DNA of 64,000 bases from FEB-22 sp003105195 (GCA_027493405.1 JAOSKV010000047.1:124001-188000), one strand, 5' to 3'; shown: positions 9,103-17,881, counted from the first letter of the stretch. Numbers and translations: made by a program. Notes: generated by a model from the sequence alone, not told the origin.

Positions 9103-9264
9103 GTGCGGATCCTCAATTCGATCGGAAGGCGGCGACATTGCCGCCTGCCGAGGCAATCGCCTTGCGCCGCGGTATCGTTCCCGGCAAAGTTGATCGGCGA
9201 CCCCGCAGGGATTCCGCTGCGAGCCGCGGCTCGCCACGCCGCCCCGGATGTGTCGCGGGGTTCC

Positions 9265-9304
9265 AAAAAAGTTGCGGCCGGCGCCTTGGGGAAGCGCCGG
9301 CCGC
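9265..9304 (-). terminator. strong intrinsic terminator after the BTLCP gene
   Basis: Read on the minus strand, an 11-bp perfect GC stem (GCGGCCGGCGC with its complement at 9274-9304, nine-base loop) is followed by AACTTTTTT. It lies about 70 bases past the stop of the transglutaminase-like protease gene and separates it from the small secreted protein gene. Confidence 0.85.
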
Positions 9305-9375
9305 ACGCGGACCCGGTCTGGGGACGGGGAGGGGTGGGGACGTGACCGGGAGCGCGGAACCTGTTGCCTGTTGGG

Positions 9376-9990
9376 TCAGCGCGAGGACGCGGTCGACACC
9401 GCGGGCCGCGGATCGCCGAGGGCGACCCACTGATTGTGGTCGCCCTGCGACTGGCGTTTCACGAAGCGGTAGCCGGAGTCCGACCAGAGCACGATCCGCT
9501 CGACCTGGTTGTCGAGGATGAACTCGCCCTTGTCGGTCTTCACGGTCAGCACCGCGTGACCGTTGCCGTTCGCCTCGCGCACGACCGTGATGAGCAGCGC
9601 CTCGCGCGGCCAGCCGGCCTCCATCAGCATCCGGCGCTTGAGCAGGACATAGTCCTCGCAGTCGCCAAAACCGTCGGTCGGATAGGTCCACTTCTCGACG
9701 ACCCCGTAGTGGTCGAGGTCGGTCATCGGCTTGATGCGATCGTTGACCCACTTGTTGATGCGCACCAGATCGTTCCAGGCCTTGGCGCTGAGCACCACGT
9801 CGCGCGGCGCGCTCGGTGCGGACCGGCAGTCCTCGGGATTCTCGGCGCAGAACTCGACCCAGCCGATGGGCGGGCGCGAGGACTCGCCGACCCCGACATA
9901 GAGCAGGGTGGTGCGGGCGCTGGCGCTGCCCGCGAGGGCGAGCGCGAACAGGCATCCGAAGCCGACCGCCCTGTTGAGATAAGTCTTCAT
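9376..9990 (-). CDS. BTLCP transglutaminase-like cysteine protease
   Basis: The 204-residue exported protein has a signal peptide (residues 1-25) and the bacterial transglutaminase-like cysteine protease domain. Its catalytic triad can be read as Cys111 in DGFGDCEDY, His145 in GNGHAVL and Asp160 in FILDNQ. This is the family of LapG, the periplasmic protease that releases surface adhesins when c-di-GMP falls, though LapG itself needs a LapD partner that is not seen here. A double PilZ protein lies upstream on the same strand, which fits a c-di-GMP link. The 319-base gap in between holds an AT-rich palindromic control region, and a strong terminator follows the gene. Confidence 0.85.
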   Translation of the reverse strand: MKTYLNRAVGFGCLFALALAGSASARTTLLYVGVGESSRPPIGWVEFCAENPEDCRSAPSAPRDVVLSAKAWNDLVRINKWVNDRIKPMTDLDHYGVVEKWTYPTDGFGDCEDYVLLKRRMLMEAGWPREALLITVVREANGNGHAVLTVKTDKGEFILDNQVERIVLWSDSGYRFVKRQSQGDHNQWVALGDPRPAVSTASSR

Positions 9991-10309
9991 TCGTGACCCC
10001 CGTCATCTTGAGGCCACTTTTCCCACAAAGCCTTTGAACCGGCGCTAATCTGCCCAGATGTGTTTGAGTACAATCGGAGTAAAATTGGACGACAATACTT
10101 CGATCATTCGAATCGAAATCGATTCGAATTTTAGCGAAACGGGTTCGACTAAAATTTTTGATGTTAGCATCCCGGGCGCGGCGAATCGGGCACTTGTCCG
10201 GCCTGGTGCCGGCGCCCGTTAAGCTTGCTGGCGCGGTAACGATCGACGGGGCGGCCGCGCCGGGCCCCGCAGGGGCGACCGGCGGCGGCCGCGGCACGGC
10301 CCGCGGCGT
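9991..10309. promoter_or_regulatory. AT-rich regulatory gap with two abutting inverted repeats
   Basis: This gap holds no gene. From about 10020 to 10170 the composition turns sharply AT-rich compared with the flanks. At 10106-10129 ATTCGAATCG and CGATTCGAAT form a perfect 10-bp inverted repeat around AAAT. At 10129-10154 TTTTAGCGAA faces TTCGACTAAAA around ACGGG with one extra A. They lie 115-165 bases upstream of the BTLCP start and probably form operator sites for its promoter. Confidence 0.6.
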
Positions 10310-10930
10310 TTACGGGCCGGTGACGTTGTCTTCCAGAAAGTCCGGATGCTGCAGCCGGGTGAACTCGACCGCGAAGCCTTCCTCGAGGTGCCGGACGATG
10401 CGACCCTGGATCTTGCCGAGCGTGATGAGCGTGCCGACTGGCGGGTTGGCGCCCTCGGCCTTCACGGCGGCGCCGGAGAGCGACATGTCGATGATCCGGC
10501 AGGTCACGGCGCTGCCGTCCGGCAGGACCATGGTGGTGCGCGGGTTGCGCGGGACGATGCGATCGTGGCGCCGGTCCTCGGGCAGGCCGAGGATGTGCCG
10601 GTTGGCGAGCCAGGTGAGCTGGGCGGCGAGCTTGTCGCGCTTGCGCTGGGTCGCCGAGATGCTCATGGCGAAGCCGTTCGGGAACACCCGCACGATGGCG
10701 CCCTCGAGCCGGCCCAGATGGTCGATATAGGCGACGACGCGCTCGCCCACCTTGCCGCTCACGGGCGCGACCAGCCCCATGCCGCCGGGCGACATGTCGA
10801 CGACCTGGCAGGGAAATTCCCGCCGGTCCGCCAGCATGTAGCGCCCGAGGAGATTCACGCGGACGCGCTGGAACCGCCGCTGCTCTTCGCTCAGCGGCAG
10901 GACGTCCATCAGCTTCTGCAGCACGGACAT
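10310..10930 (-). CDS. tandem PilZ-domain protein
   Basis: This 206-residue cytoplasmic protein contains two PilZ domains. The first has RRFQR at residues 18-22 and DMSPGG at 45-50; the second has RRHDR near 120-124 and DMSLSG at 148-153. Arg-rich RxxxR plus D/NxSxxG is the c-di-GMP binding signature of the family, and both sites look complete, so it is a likely c-di-GMP receptor. The neighbouring BTLCP protease suggests a role in surface attachment, but this is inference. The output partner is not evident because there is no extra domain. Confidence 0.85.
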   Translation of the reverse strand: MSVLQKLMDVLPLSEEQRRFQRVRVNLLGRYMLADRREFPCQVVDMSPGGMGLVAPVSGKVGERVVAYIDHLGRLEGAIVRVFPNGFAMSISATQRKRDKLAAQLTWLANRHILGLPEDRRHDRIVPRNPRTTMVLPDGSAVTCRIIDMSLSGAAVKAEGANPPVGTLITLGKIQGRIVRHLEEGFAVEFTRLQHPDFLEDNVTGP

Positions 10931-11119
10931 GCCGGCCCTTGTTACGCGTCCAGGTCGTTTCCCCGGATGCTAGGCCGCCATGGTTAAGGCCCCGTTAGTC
11001 GCGGCGCGCAAAGGGTAGCAAAGTGGCACGTGCCTGGCCGCGCATCCGCGCGATGCTCGATTGTCGAGTCAGAGAATTGCGCCAGCTCCTTGTCGGCGCG
11101 TGACCTTTCCAGAACGCCG

Positions 11120-11701
11120 TCAGTCCCGCCGGCCTTCGTAGACCGTGAACATCTCGCGGCGACGCACCGTGACGCCGACCGGCGCGCGCGCCGGCGCGGC
11201 AATCTCCCGGGCCGCCTCCAGATAGCGGTATGTCCCGAGACGGATCGCGGCGAGGCGGCTGGTCCCGAGCCAGAAGGGGACGGCGAGCGGGGCGAGCACG
11301 CCGATCAGCCGCCCATGGCCGTCGCCGCGATGGCGCAGCGGCAGGATCAGGAGCTCGAGCTCCACGTTCCAGTCCTCGGAGGTCGTGCCGGCGACGCTCG
11401 CGACGACACCATTCGACTCCCGCGCCGCGGTCGCCACCAGCGTCGCCATGGCCTCGCGGTCCTCGCCGCTCCAGGCGCCGAGGAAAGGCTCGCTCTTGAG
11501 CTCGCGGCCGAACAGCGCACAGACCCGCGTCCCGGCGAGCCGATAGGGGTGCCCCTGGTGCGGGTCGAAGGCGAGGATGAAGGTGTCGCCGAGGATCCGG
11601 CGAATCGCACCCGGCTCGATGTCCGCGCGATCGGGCGCGGCGCGCTTGCCGCGTCGCTCGTTCCAGTAGGCCGTCAGCGCGCGGCTCGCGGCGTGTTTCA
11701 T
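11120..11701 (-). CDS. PAS domain protein (PAS_5 / DUF1488-like alphaproteobacterial sensor)
   Basis: The 193-residue protein matches the stand-alone PAS_5 group of Alphaproteobacteria: an N-terminal YWNERRGKRAAPDRADIEP segment, the ILGDTFIL strand, and a PAS core ending in PLRHRG and LGTSRL. Such proteins have no output domain and no established ligand. The start at 11701 follows from the conserved N-terminus. It is divergent from the rhomboid gene, with a terminator-bearing gap in between. Confidence 0.7.
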   Translation of the reverse strand: MKHAASRALTAYWNERRGKRAAPDRADIEPGAIRRILGDTFILAFDPHQGHPYRLAGTRVCALFGRELKSEPFLGAWSGEDREAMATLVATAARESNGVVASVAGTTSEDWNVELELLILPLRHRGDGHGRLIGVLAPLAVPFWLGTSRLAAIRLGTYRYLEAAREIAAPARAPVGVTVRRREMFTVYEGRRD

Positions 11702-12100
11702 GGCGCACTCCCTCGCGTCGCGGCTGCGGCTCTTGTCCCGCTTCGGGACGGCGGCCGGGGCCGGTGCGCGTTCGCACGGGAGAGTGAGCAGGGGGCATGC
11801 CGCGCCGCTGTTCCGGCGCGACACGCGGCCGGGGATCGGGCTTAACGTTACTTCGCGGAACGGCTTGGCCGGCGCGGATGCGTCCTCTACAGCCATGTCC
11901 ACTTCGAAATGAGCCGGCCCTGGCCGGTCTCCGCGGACGGACTGCCAGACAATGGGAGGCGTGCGGGCGTGACAGGCGCAACCTTGCGCCGACGCGACCA
12001 CCGCCGGTGGAAAAAGGGAGGGCGCGAGCCCTCCCTTTTTTGTCATGGCGGCCCGGGAGTTGGCGCTTGCTGTCGGCGCGCGCGCGGCCTATCTGAGCGC
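11702..12100. other. 399-base gap between divergent genes containing an orphan terminator; possible small RNA
   Basis: No open reading frame with protein-like composition is seen on either strand. The gap holds several GC-rich hairpins (for example the 11924-11937 GCCGGCC/GGCCGG pair) and ends, on the plus strand, in the intrinsic terminator at 12011-12041. Since no gene lies upstream of that terminator on the plus strand, a short transcript starting around 11850-11930 would explain it. Confidence 0.4.
12011..12041 (+). terminator. strong, near-symmetric intrinsic terminator
   Basis: AAAAAGGGAGGGC and GCCCTCCCTTTTT pair perfectly over 13 bases around a GCGA tetraloop, followed by one more T. 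The A-run on one side and T-run on the other make it usable in both directions. It lies between the divergent PAS_5 and rhomboid genes, not after any visible coding region. Confidence 0.85.
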
Positions 12101-12850
12101 GTGTCCTCGAAGCCGTCCTCCGAACCCATCTTCAACGTGCCGGCGGTCGTCACCGCGACCATCGCGCTGATCGCCATCGTGCACGGCGTGCGCGAGCTCG
12201 TGTTCGCGCCGCTCGACGACCGGCGCTTCCTCCTGCTGTTCGCCTTCATCCCGGCACGCTACGAGCCGAGCCTGCTGGACGGCGCCTGGCCGGGGGGGCC
12301 CGCCGCCGACATCTGGAGCTTCGTCACCTATTCGGTGATCCACGGCGACCTCCTGCATCTCGGCATCAACACGGTCTGGCTGCTCGCCTTCGGCAGCCCG
12401 GTCGCGCGGCGCTTCGGCACCTGGCGCTATCTCGCCTTCTTCGCGGCGACCGCCGCGGCCGGCGCCGCCGTGCATCTCGCCATGCACCTGGGCGACCGTG
12501 TCGTCATGGTGGGCGCCTCGGCGGCGATCTCGGGGTTCATGGCGGCCGCGATGCGGTTCGCGTTCCAGCGCCACGGGCCGCTCGGCCTGTTCGGCGCCGA
12601 CGATCCCGCGGCCTACCGCGTGCCGGCGGCTCCGCTGCGCCTCGTGCTCCGCGACGGGCGCGTGCTCGCCTTCATCATCGTCTGGTTCGGGGTCAATCTG
12701 CTGTTCGGCCTCGGCTCCGTCTCGCTCGACGGCGGCGGCGAGGCGATCGCCTGGGAGGCCCATATCGGCGGCTTCCTCGCGGGGCTCGTGGCCTTCGCGC
12801 TGTTCGACCCGGTCGGCAGCGGCAGCGATCGGAAGCCGACCACGCCCTGA
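12101..12850 (+). CDS. rhomboid family intramembrane serine protease
   Basis: The 249-residue protein has about six to seven hydrophobic segments and the rhomboid catalytic set: His86 and Asn90 in HGDLLHLGIN, the nucleophile Ser140 in GASAAISG, and His211 in AHIGGFLAGL. It would cleave transmembrane segments of other inner-membrane proteins. The residue after the nucleophile is Ala, where many rhomboids have Gly. The GTG at 12101 is the most likely start, placing a short cytoplasmic tail before the first helix. No substrate gene is evident. Confidence 0.85.
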   Translation: MSSKPSSEPIFNVPAVVTATIALIAIVHGVRELVFAPLDDRRFLLLFAFIPARYEPSLLDGAWPGGPAADIWSFVTYSVIHGDLLHLGINTVWLLAFGSPVARRFGTWRYLAFFAATAAAGAAVHLAMHLGDRVVMVGASAAISGFMAAAMRFAFQRHGPLGLFGADDPAAYRVPAAPLRLVLRDGRVLAFIIVWFGVNLLFGLGSVSLDGGGEAIAWEAHIGGFLAGLVAFALFDPVGSGSDRKPTTP

Positions 12851-13073
12851 CGGGCTGCCGCATCGCAGCAACGGCGACGCGCGCGGCCCGCGTGCCGCGC
12901 AAGCCTTGGGCCGGCCACAATCTTCAACCTAAGATTCGGCGGTTCGCGCCAGGACCGAATGGACGCAGGTTCGAAGAGGCGCTCCACTTGTCGCGAGTCC
13001 GAGCGCGCCACGCGCGGGGCGACGAGAACCGGCGGCCACGGGACTGGACATCCGCGAATAACGGAGGTCGTTC

Positions 13074-13505
13074 ATGACCGTGAAGGCCATCTTGTCGCGC
13101 AAGGGCACCGACGTCGTCACCGTCGAGCCGAAAGCCAGTCTCACCGAGGCCGTCAAGCTGCTCACCGCACGCCGCATCGGCGCCGTGGTGGTGACCGGCG
13201 CCGACCGGCGCGTCGTCGGCATCCTCTCCGAACGCGACATCGTGCGCGCCGTCGGCGAACGCGGGCCGAAGGTGCTCGATGAGCCGGTGGACAGCGTGAT
13301 GACGCGCCGGGTCGTCACCTGCGCGGAAGCCGATACGGTCGCCGAGATCATGGAGCGGATGACCGCCGGCAAGTTCCGTCACCTGCCCGTGACGGAGAAC
13401 GGCCGACTCGCCGGCATCATCTCGATCGGCGACGTCGTGAAGTCGCGGCTCGAGGAGATCCAGCGCGAGTCCGAGGCGCTGAAGGAATACATCCTGACGG
13501 CGTAG
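13074..13505 (+). CDS. CBS-pair domain protein
   Basis: A 143-residue protein made of two CBS motifs (about residues 8-62 and 73-127; VVGILSERDIVRAV ends the first, LAGIISIGDVVKSRL the second). CBS pairs bind adenine nucleotides or related ligands and regulate partner proteins. There is no catalytic domain; such short stand-alone CBS proteins are abundant in Alphaproteobacteria. The ATG has GGAGG shortly upstream. The 223 bases before it hold no recognisable gene. Confidence 0.9.
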   Translation: MTVKAILSRKGTDVVTVEPKASLTEAVKLLTARRIGAVVVTGADRRVVGILSERDIVRAVGERGPKVLDEPVDSVMTRRVVTCAEADTVAEIMERMTAGKFRHLPVTENGRLAGIISIGDVVKSRLEEIQRESEALKEYILTA

Positions 13506-13566
13506 CGGCTCGCCGGGGCGGTCCGGTCGCGCCGCGACGGGCCGCGGGGATTCGCGAACGCGAAGC

Positions 13567-14541
13567 TCACGCCAGTGCGGTCATCGCCTCGGCGAGCGGC
13601 TCGATGGCGCGCTCGGTCGCCTCGGCGCCGAGCGCGATCGCGTCGGCGGCGCGGTGGAAGTCGAACAGGCCGATCGGCGCGAGGCGCGGGCTCACCATCA
13701 CGTCGGGCGGGTCGCCGGCGAGGCGGGCGCGGGTGATGCGGTCCTGCATCACGTTGAAGGCCTCCATCATCACGGTCGAGAGGCCCGGGCGGCCGGGCTT
13801 GCCCAGGAGTTGGCGCTTGGCGGCGCGTGCCGCGTTCACGCGGCCGTCCGCGAGCGCGGCTTTGACGGTCTCGGTCGCGGCCTCGCGGACGGGACCGTGA
13901 TCGTGAATCGTGGTGCCGCGGCCGAACAGGTCGGCGTTGAGGTTCACGGCGATCACGAGCCGCGCGCCGAGAGCGCGCGCCGCCGAGACCGGCACCGGGT
14001 TGACCAGGGCGCCGTCCATCAGCCAGCGCCCGCCGATGTCGACCGGCGAGAAGATGCCGGGCAGCGCATAGGAGGCGCGCAACGCCTCGACGAGCTTGCC
14101 GCGCGTGAGCCAGATCTCGTGGCCGGTGCCGATCTCGGTCGCGATCGCGGCGAAGCGCTGGGGCAACTGCTCGATGGTCACGTCGCCGATCTCGGTGGCG
14201 AGTTGCTCGGTCAGACGCGCGCCGTTGATCAGGCCGGAGCCCGTGAAGCTGACGTCGAGATAGCTCAGCACGCGGCGGCGGGTGAGGGCGAGCCCCCAGG
14301 TCTCGAAGCCGTCGAGCCGGCCGGCCGCGAAGCAGCCGCCGACCACGGCGCCGATCGACGTGCCCGTGATGACGTCGGGCACCAATCCCTTTGCCACCAG
14401 GGTGCGAATGACGCCGATATGCGCGAAGCCGCGGGCCGCGCCGCCGCCGAGCGCCAAGCCGATGGCGGGTCGCTCGGGGGCCGGCGCCTCCTGATTGGCA
14501 ACGACCGCGCGGTCTCCCTCTCCCCGGAAATATTGCAGCAC
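13567..14541 (-). CDS. patatin-like phospholipase (RssA-type)
   Basis: This 324-residue protein has all patatin motifs: the oxyanion loop GGGAARGFAHIG from residue 32, the nucleophile elbow GTSIG with Ser62, and the catalytic Asp176 in WLMDGAL. It belongs to the RssA/YchK-like group of cytoplasmic acyl hydrolases; the lipid substrate is unknown. It converges on the CBS gene with a 61-base gap. The ATG at 14541 gives a 25-residue extension before the domain, so a start a little further in is possible. Confidence 0.88.
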   Translation of the reverse strand: MLQYFRGEGDRAVVANQEAPAPERPAIGLALGGGAARGFAHIGVIRTLVAKGLVPDVITGTSIGAVVGGCFAAGRLDGFETWGLALTRRRVLSYLDVSFTGSGLINGARLTEQLATEIGDVTIEQLPQRFAAIATEIGTGHEIWLTRGKLVEALRASYALPGIFSPVDIGGRWLMDGALVNPVPVSAARALGARLVIAVNLNADLFGRGTTIHDHGPVREAATETVKAALADGRVNAARAAKRQLLGKPGRPGLSTVMMEAFNVMQDRITRARLAGDPPDVMVSPRLAPIGLFDFHRAADAIALGAEATERAIEPLAEAMTALA

Positions 14542-14661
14542 GGGTCCGGTCTCCGGTTCAGTCGCCCCCTGGCGCCGTCACCGCCGTTCGCGAGGCTGGC
14601 AGCGGAGTGTGACCGAAGGGCGAGGCGCCCGCCACCCCGGCACTGGGGAATGGTTACCTCC

Positions 14662-15318
14662 TCATGCGCCGGTGGCCGACCTCACGGCGGGCGCGAGCGT
14701 TCCGTCGGCCGCGACGTCGACGCCGGTGGGCCGGGTCATCCTGAACACGGCGTCGAGCACCGAATACTCGTCGTAGCCGCAGCGCGCGATCGGCTTCATG
14801 GCGGCAGTGTCGAGCCGGCCGTCCACGAGGAAGCGGTCGTCGATATGGACGCCGACCACTTGGCCGAACACCACGTGGCATCCGGCCGGTTCGCCGGTCA
14901 GGTCGTCGAGGGACACGGTGGTGAGCCACTTGCACTCGAGGGCGCAAGGGGCTTCGGCGACGCGCGGCGGCTTGACCAGGCGCGAGGGTGCAGGCGTGAG
15001 CCCGGCCGCGCGCATCTCGTCGACGCCGCGCGGGAAGGGCGCCGAGGTCAGGTTCATCGCCTCGCGCAGGTCCCAGGTCGCGAGATTGCAGACGAACTCC
15101 TTCGTCTCCTCGACGAAGGTCAGCGAATCCTTGCGCCCTTCGCTCGAGAAGGACACCAGCGCGGGCCGCGTGTTCACGCCGTTGAAGAAGGAGTAGGGCG
15201 CGAGATTGATCGCGCCGGTACGGCTCATCGAGGTGATCCAGCCGATCGGCCGCGGCGCGACGATCGCCTTGAAGGGATCATGGGGAAGGCCATGGCCGGT
15301 CTCGTAGGCGTAGAACAT
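14662..15318 (-). CDS. flavin reductase family protein (FMN-binding split barrel)
   Basis: The 218-residue product matches the flavin-reductase-like split-barrel family. PRPIGWITSMSRTGAINLAPYS near residues 22-43 is the conserved FMN-binding strand pair, and FVCNLATWDLREAMNLTS follows near residue 76. Members reduce FMN or use bound FMN. The nitroreductase gene begins its product upstream on the same strand and ends 34 bases before this start, so the two flavoproteins are likely one operon. Confidence 0.85.
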   Translation of the reverse strand: MFYAYETGHGLPHDPFKAIVAPRPIGWITSMSRTGAINLAPYSFFNGVNTRPALVSFSSEGRKDSLTFVEETKEFVCNLATWDLREAMNLTSAPFPRGVDEMRAAGLTPAPSRLVKPPRVAEAPCALECKWLTTVSLDDLTGEPAGCHVVFGQVVGVHIDDRFLVDGRLDTAAMKPIARCGYDEYSVLDAVFRMTRPTGVDVAADGTLAPAVRSATGA

Positions 15319-15352
15319 CGGGTCCTCGAAGCTGGCGGCGCCGAGGCCGCTC

Positions 15353-15922
15353 TCATGCGCCGAACCGGGTCACGATCTCGGAGAGGGGCGGGCGCGGGCG
15401 GTCCTCGGGCGGCTGAGCGGGGCGTCCGATATGGACGAAGCCCGCGATTCTCTCGTGCGGAGCAAGGCCGAGCGCGTCGAGCACGCGCCGGTCGTAAGCA
15501 TACCACTCGGTGATCCAGTTCGCCGCAAAGCCGAGCGCGTGCACGGCATGGACCAGGTTCATGGCGGCGGCGCCGGCCGAGAGCACCTGTTCCCATTCGG
15601 GGATCTTCACATGCGGCGCGGCGCGGCTCACCACCGCGATCACCAGCGGCGCCCGCGCCAGGCGCTGGCGCTCGACCGCCACATGCTCCTCCTTGGCCTC
15701 CGGGTGGTCCGCGCGGAAGGCCGCCGCGATCGCCTCGCCGGCCGCGAGGCGGGCTTCGTCCTCGAACACGATGAAGCGCCAGGGCGTGAGCTTGCCGTGA
15801 TCCGGCACCCGCGACGCGATGGTCAGGATGGTCTCGAGCTCGGCGGCCGTCGGTCCCGGACCCGCGAGCTCCACGGGCTTGACCGAGCGGCGCGTTTTCA
15901 GGAGGTGGAGGGCGTCGGACAT
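15353..15922 (-). CDS. nitroreductase family protein
   Basis: This 189-residue protein has the nitroreductase fold signatures: LKTRRSVK near residue 8 (FMN phosphate contact), the SRVPDHGKLTPWRF stretch near residue 37, and the C-terminal GFVHIGRPAQPPEDRPRPPL segment. It probably reduces nitro compounds, quinones or flavins with NAD(P)H in the cytoplasm. It heads a probable two-gene operon with the flavin reductase. The ATG at 15922 gives the usual family length. Confidence 0.87.
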   Translation of the reverse strand: MSDALHLLKTRRSVKPVELAGPGPTAAELETILTIASRVPDHGKLTPWRFIVFEDEARLAAGEAIAAAFRADHPEAKEEHVAVERQRLARAPLVIAVVSRAAPHVKIPEWEQVLSAGAAAMNLVHAVHALGFAANWITEWYAYDRRVLDALGLAPHERIAGFVHIGRPAQPPEDRPRPPLSEIVTRFGA

Positions 15923-16055
15923 GGCTTCGGGAGCGGGGAACCGGGATGCGCGCGCGGAGCGCGGGGCGTGCGGAGCGCTAGCACAGCCCCGAACCCGTGA
16001 CAAACCAGACGCAAAGGCTTGAAAATGCCAAGATTTCGGCGGTAAACGGGGTTCC

Positions 16056-17099
16056 ATGATCCGAGCCCTGATCCGTCTGTCGGTCGCGCTGCTGATCGGC
16101 CTCTCGGCCCTGTCCGCGCCCGCGGGTGCGCAGATGTTCGGTGGGTCGGGCGCCACCGACACGCCGCCGCGGCCGCCGGCGCCGGTCGGCAACCCCCCGA
16201 CCTTCCAGCTGGTGCCGCCCGATGGCGGCGTCGCGCCCGCGAACCCGCTGGTGATTGCGCCGCCGGCCGCGCCGCTCGCGGCTCCGCGCCCGCCGGCGCC
16301 TCCCGCGGCTGCCGCGCCGCAGAGCCCCATGGTGCCCCCCGGACAGGTGGCGCTGATGGTGGCGGCGCGCTACGGCCGCGACGCGCCGCCGATCGCGAGC
16401 GGGCTGCACTGGCGCATCTTCAGCGACCAGCCGGACGCGACGGGGGTGTTCCGCCTGGTGCGCGAGGACAAGTCCGCCAACCCGACCTTCGTCCTGCCCC
16501 CCGGCGGCTATGTGGTGCACGTGGCCTTCGGGCTCGCCAACGCGGTGAAACGGGTGCAGCTGCGCGGCGAGAACGTGCGCGAGATGTTCGAGATCGCGGC
16601 CGGCGGCCTGCGCCTCGAGGGCCGCGTCGGCGACAGCCGCATCCCCGCCAACCAGATCAACTTCGATGTGTTCGGCGGCAGCCAGTTCGAGCCCGGCGAG
16701 AAGCGCCAGGTCGCGGACGGCGTGCTCTCGGGCGACGTCGTGCTGCTGCCGGACGGCACCTACCACGTCGTGTCCAACTACGGCGACAGCAATGCGGTCG
16801 TCCGCTCGGACATCCGCGTGCAGGTCGGCAAGCTCACCGACGTGGTGATCAATCACCGCGCCGCCGTGATCACGTTCAAGCTCGTCAACGACCGCGGCGG
16901 CGAGGCGCTCGCCAATACGGCCTGGTCGGTGCTGACCCCGGGCGGCGACGTCGTGAAGGAGGCGGTCGGCGCCTTCCCGACGGTGGTCCTCGCCGAAGGG
17001 GAGTACACCGTGATCGCCCGCAACGAGGGCAAGATGTTCAACGGAACTTTCATGGTCGAGCCGGGGATCGATCGCGAGATCGAAGTGTTAGCAAGATAG
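16056..17099 (+). CDS. exported Pro-rich hypothetical protein
   Basis: The 347-residue product has a signal peptide (residues 1-25, ending PAGAQ), a Pro/Ala-rich linker to about residue 95, then three similar beta-rich segments with phrases such as FVLPPGGYVVHVAFG, DVVLLPDGTYHVVSNYG and VVLAEGEYTVIARNEG. These look like repeated carboxypeptidase-regulatory/transthyretin-like beta units. It is probably periplasmic or anchored to the envelope through partners. No named family is recognised. The start lies 134 bases from the divergent nitroreductase gene. Confidence 0.75.
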   Translation: MIRALIRLSVALLIGLSALSAPAGAQMFGGSGATDTPPRPPAPVGNPPTFQLVPPDGGVAPANPLVIAPPAAPLAAPRPPAPPAAAAPQSPMVPPGQVALMVAARYGRDAPPIASGLHWRIFSDQPDATGVFRLVREDKSANPTFVLPPGGYVVHVAFGLANAVKRVQLRGENVREMFEIAAGGLRLEGRVGDSRIPANQINFDVFGGSQFEPGEKRQVADGVLSGDVVLLPDGTYHVVSNYGDSNAVVRSDIRVQVGKLTDVVINHRAAVITFKLVNDRGGEALANTAWSVLTPGGDVVKEAVGAFPTVVLAEGEYTVIARNEGKMFNGTFMVEPGIDREIEVLAR

Positions 17100-17137
17100 A
17101 ACCTTTCCGGCCATCCGACCCGACACGAGACGCCACC

Positions 17138-17881
17138 GTGCCCCTCGACGGATTCGACCTGCGCGCCGACGCCCTGCTGCTCGATGTCGACGGGACGCTG
17201 CTCGACATCGCCCCCACCCCGCAGAGCGTGGAGGTGCCGGCGGAGCTGGTGCGGACACTCCTCGCGCTCGGCGAGCGCACCGGCGGGGCGCTCGCGCTGG
17301 TGAGCGGGCGGCCGCTCGACGACATCGACCGGCTGTTCCATCCGCTCGAGATCTCCGTGGTCGCGGGGCACGGCGCGGAGCTGCGCATCGCGGGCGCGCG
17401 GGCGGTGCAGCTCGCCGGATCTCTGCCGGCGGCGCTCAAGCGCAGGCTGCAGGCGATCGCCGACGAGCGCAACGGGGTGATCGCCGAGGACAAGGGCTAC
17501 GCCTTCGCGCTGCACTACCGGCTCGCGCTCGATCGCGCCGAGGAGGTGTGGGAAGCGGTCGGGCGCGCCTGCGCGGCATTCCAGGCCGGGTCACTCGAGA
17601 TCCTGCCCGGCAAGGCCGTGATCGAGGTCAAGGGCAGCGCCTTCGACAAGGGAACCGGCGTACGCGAGATCATGAAGCTGCCGCCGTTCCGCGACCGCCG
17701 GCCGATCTTCATCGGCGACGACGTCACCGACCAGGCCGCCGTCGCGGTGATGCCGGAGTTCGGCGGGCTCGCCTTCTCGGTCGGCCGCGAGATGCAAGGG
17801 GCGGCCGGCATGTTCGGCTCGCCGGACGACGTGCGCGGCTGGCTCGGCGCGCTGGCGCGAACCGCCGCGACCGCGTCATGA
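17138..17881 (+). CDS. otsB: trehalose-phosphatase
   Basis: A 247-residue HAD-family phosphatase that removes phosphate from trehalose 6-phosphate. Motif I DVDGT is at residues 16-20, motif II SGR near residue 49, and motif IV GDDVTD near residue 193; the cap domain lies between. It starts with GTG at 17138, and its stop overlaps the ATG of a glycoside hydrolase family 15 gene. In related genomes this pair usually comes with otsA (trehalose-6-phosphate synthase); otsA is not found here. Confidence 0.9.
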   Translation: MPLDGFDLRADALLLDVDGTLLDIAPTPQSVEVPAELVRTLLALGERTGGALALVSGRPLDDIDRLFHPLEISVVAGHGAELRIAGARAVQLAGSLPAALKRRLQAIADERNGVIAEDKGYAFALHYRLALDRAEEVWEAVGRACAAFQAGSLEILPGKAVIEVKGSAFDKGTGVREIMKLPPFRDRRPIFIGDDVTDQAAVAVMPEFGGLAFSVGREMQGAAGMFGSPDDVRGWLGALARTAATAS

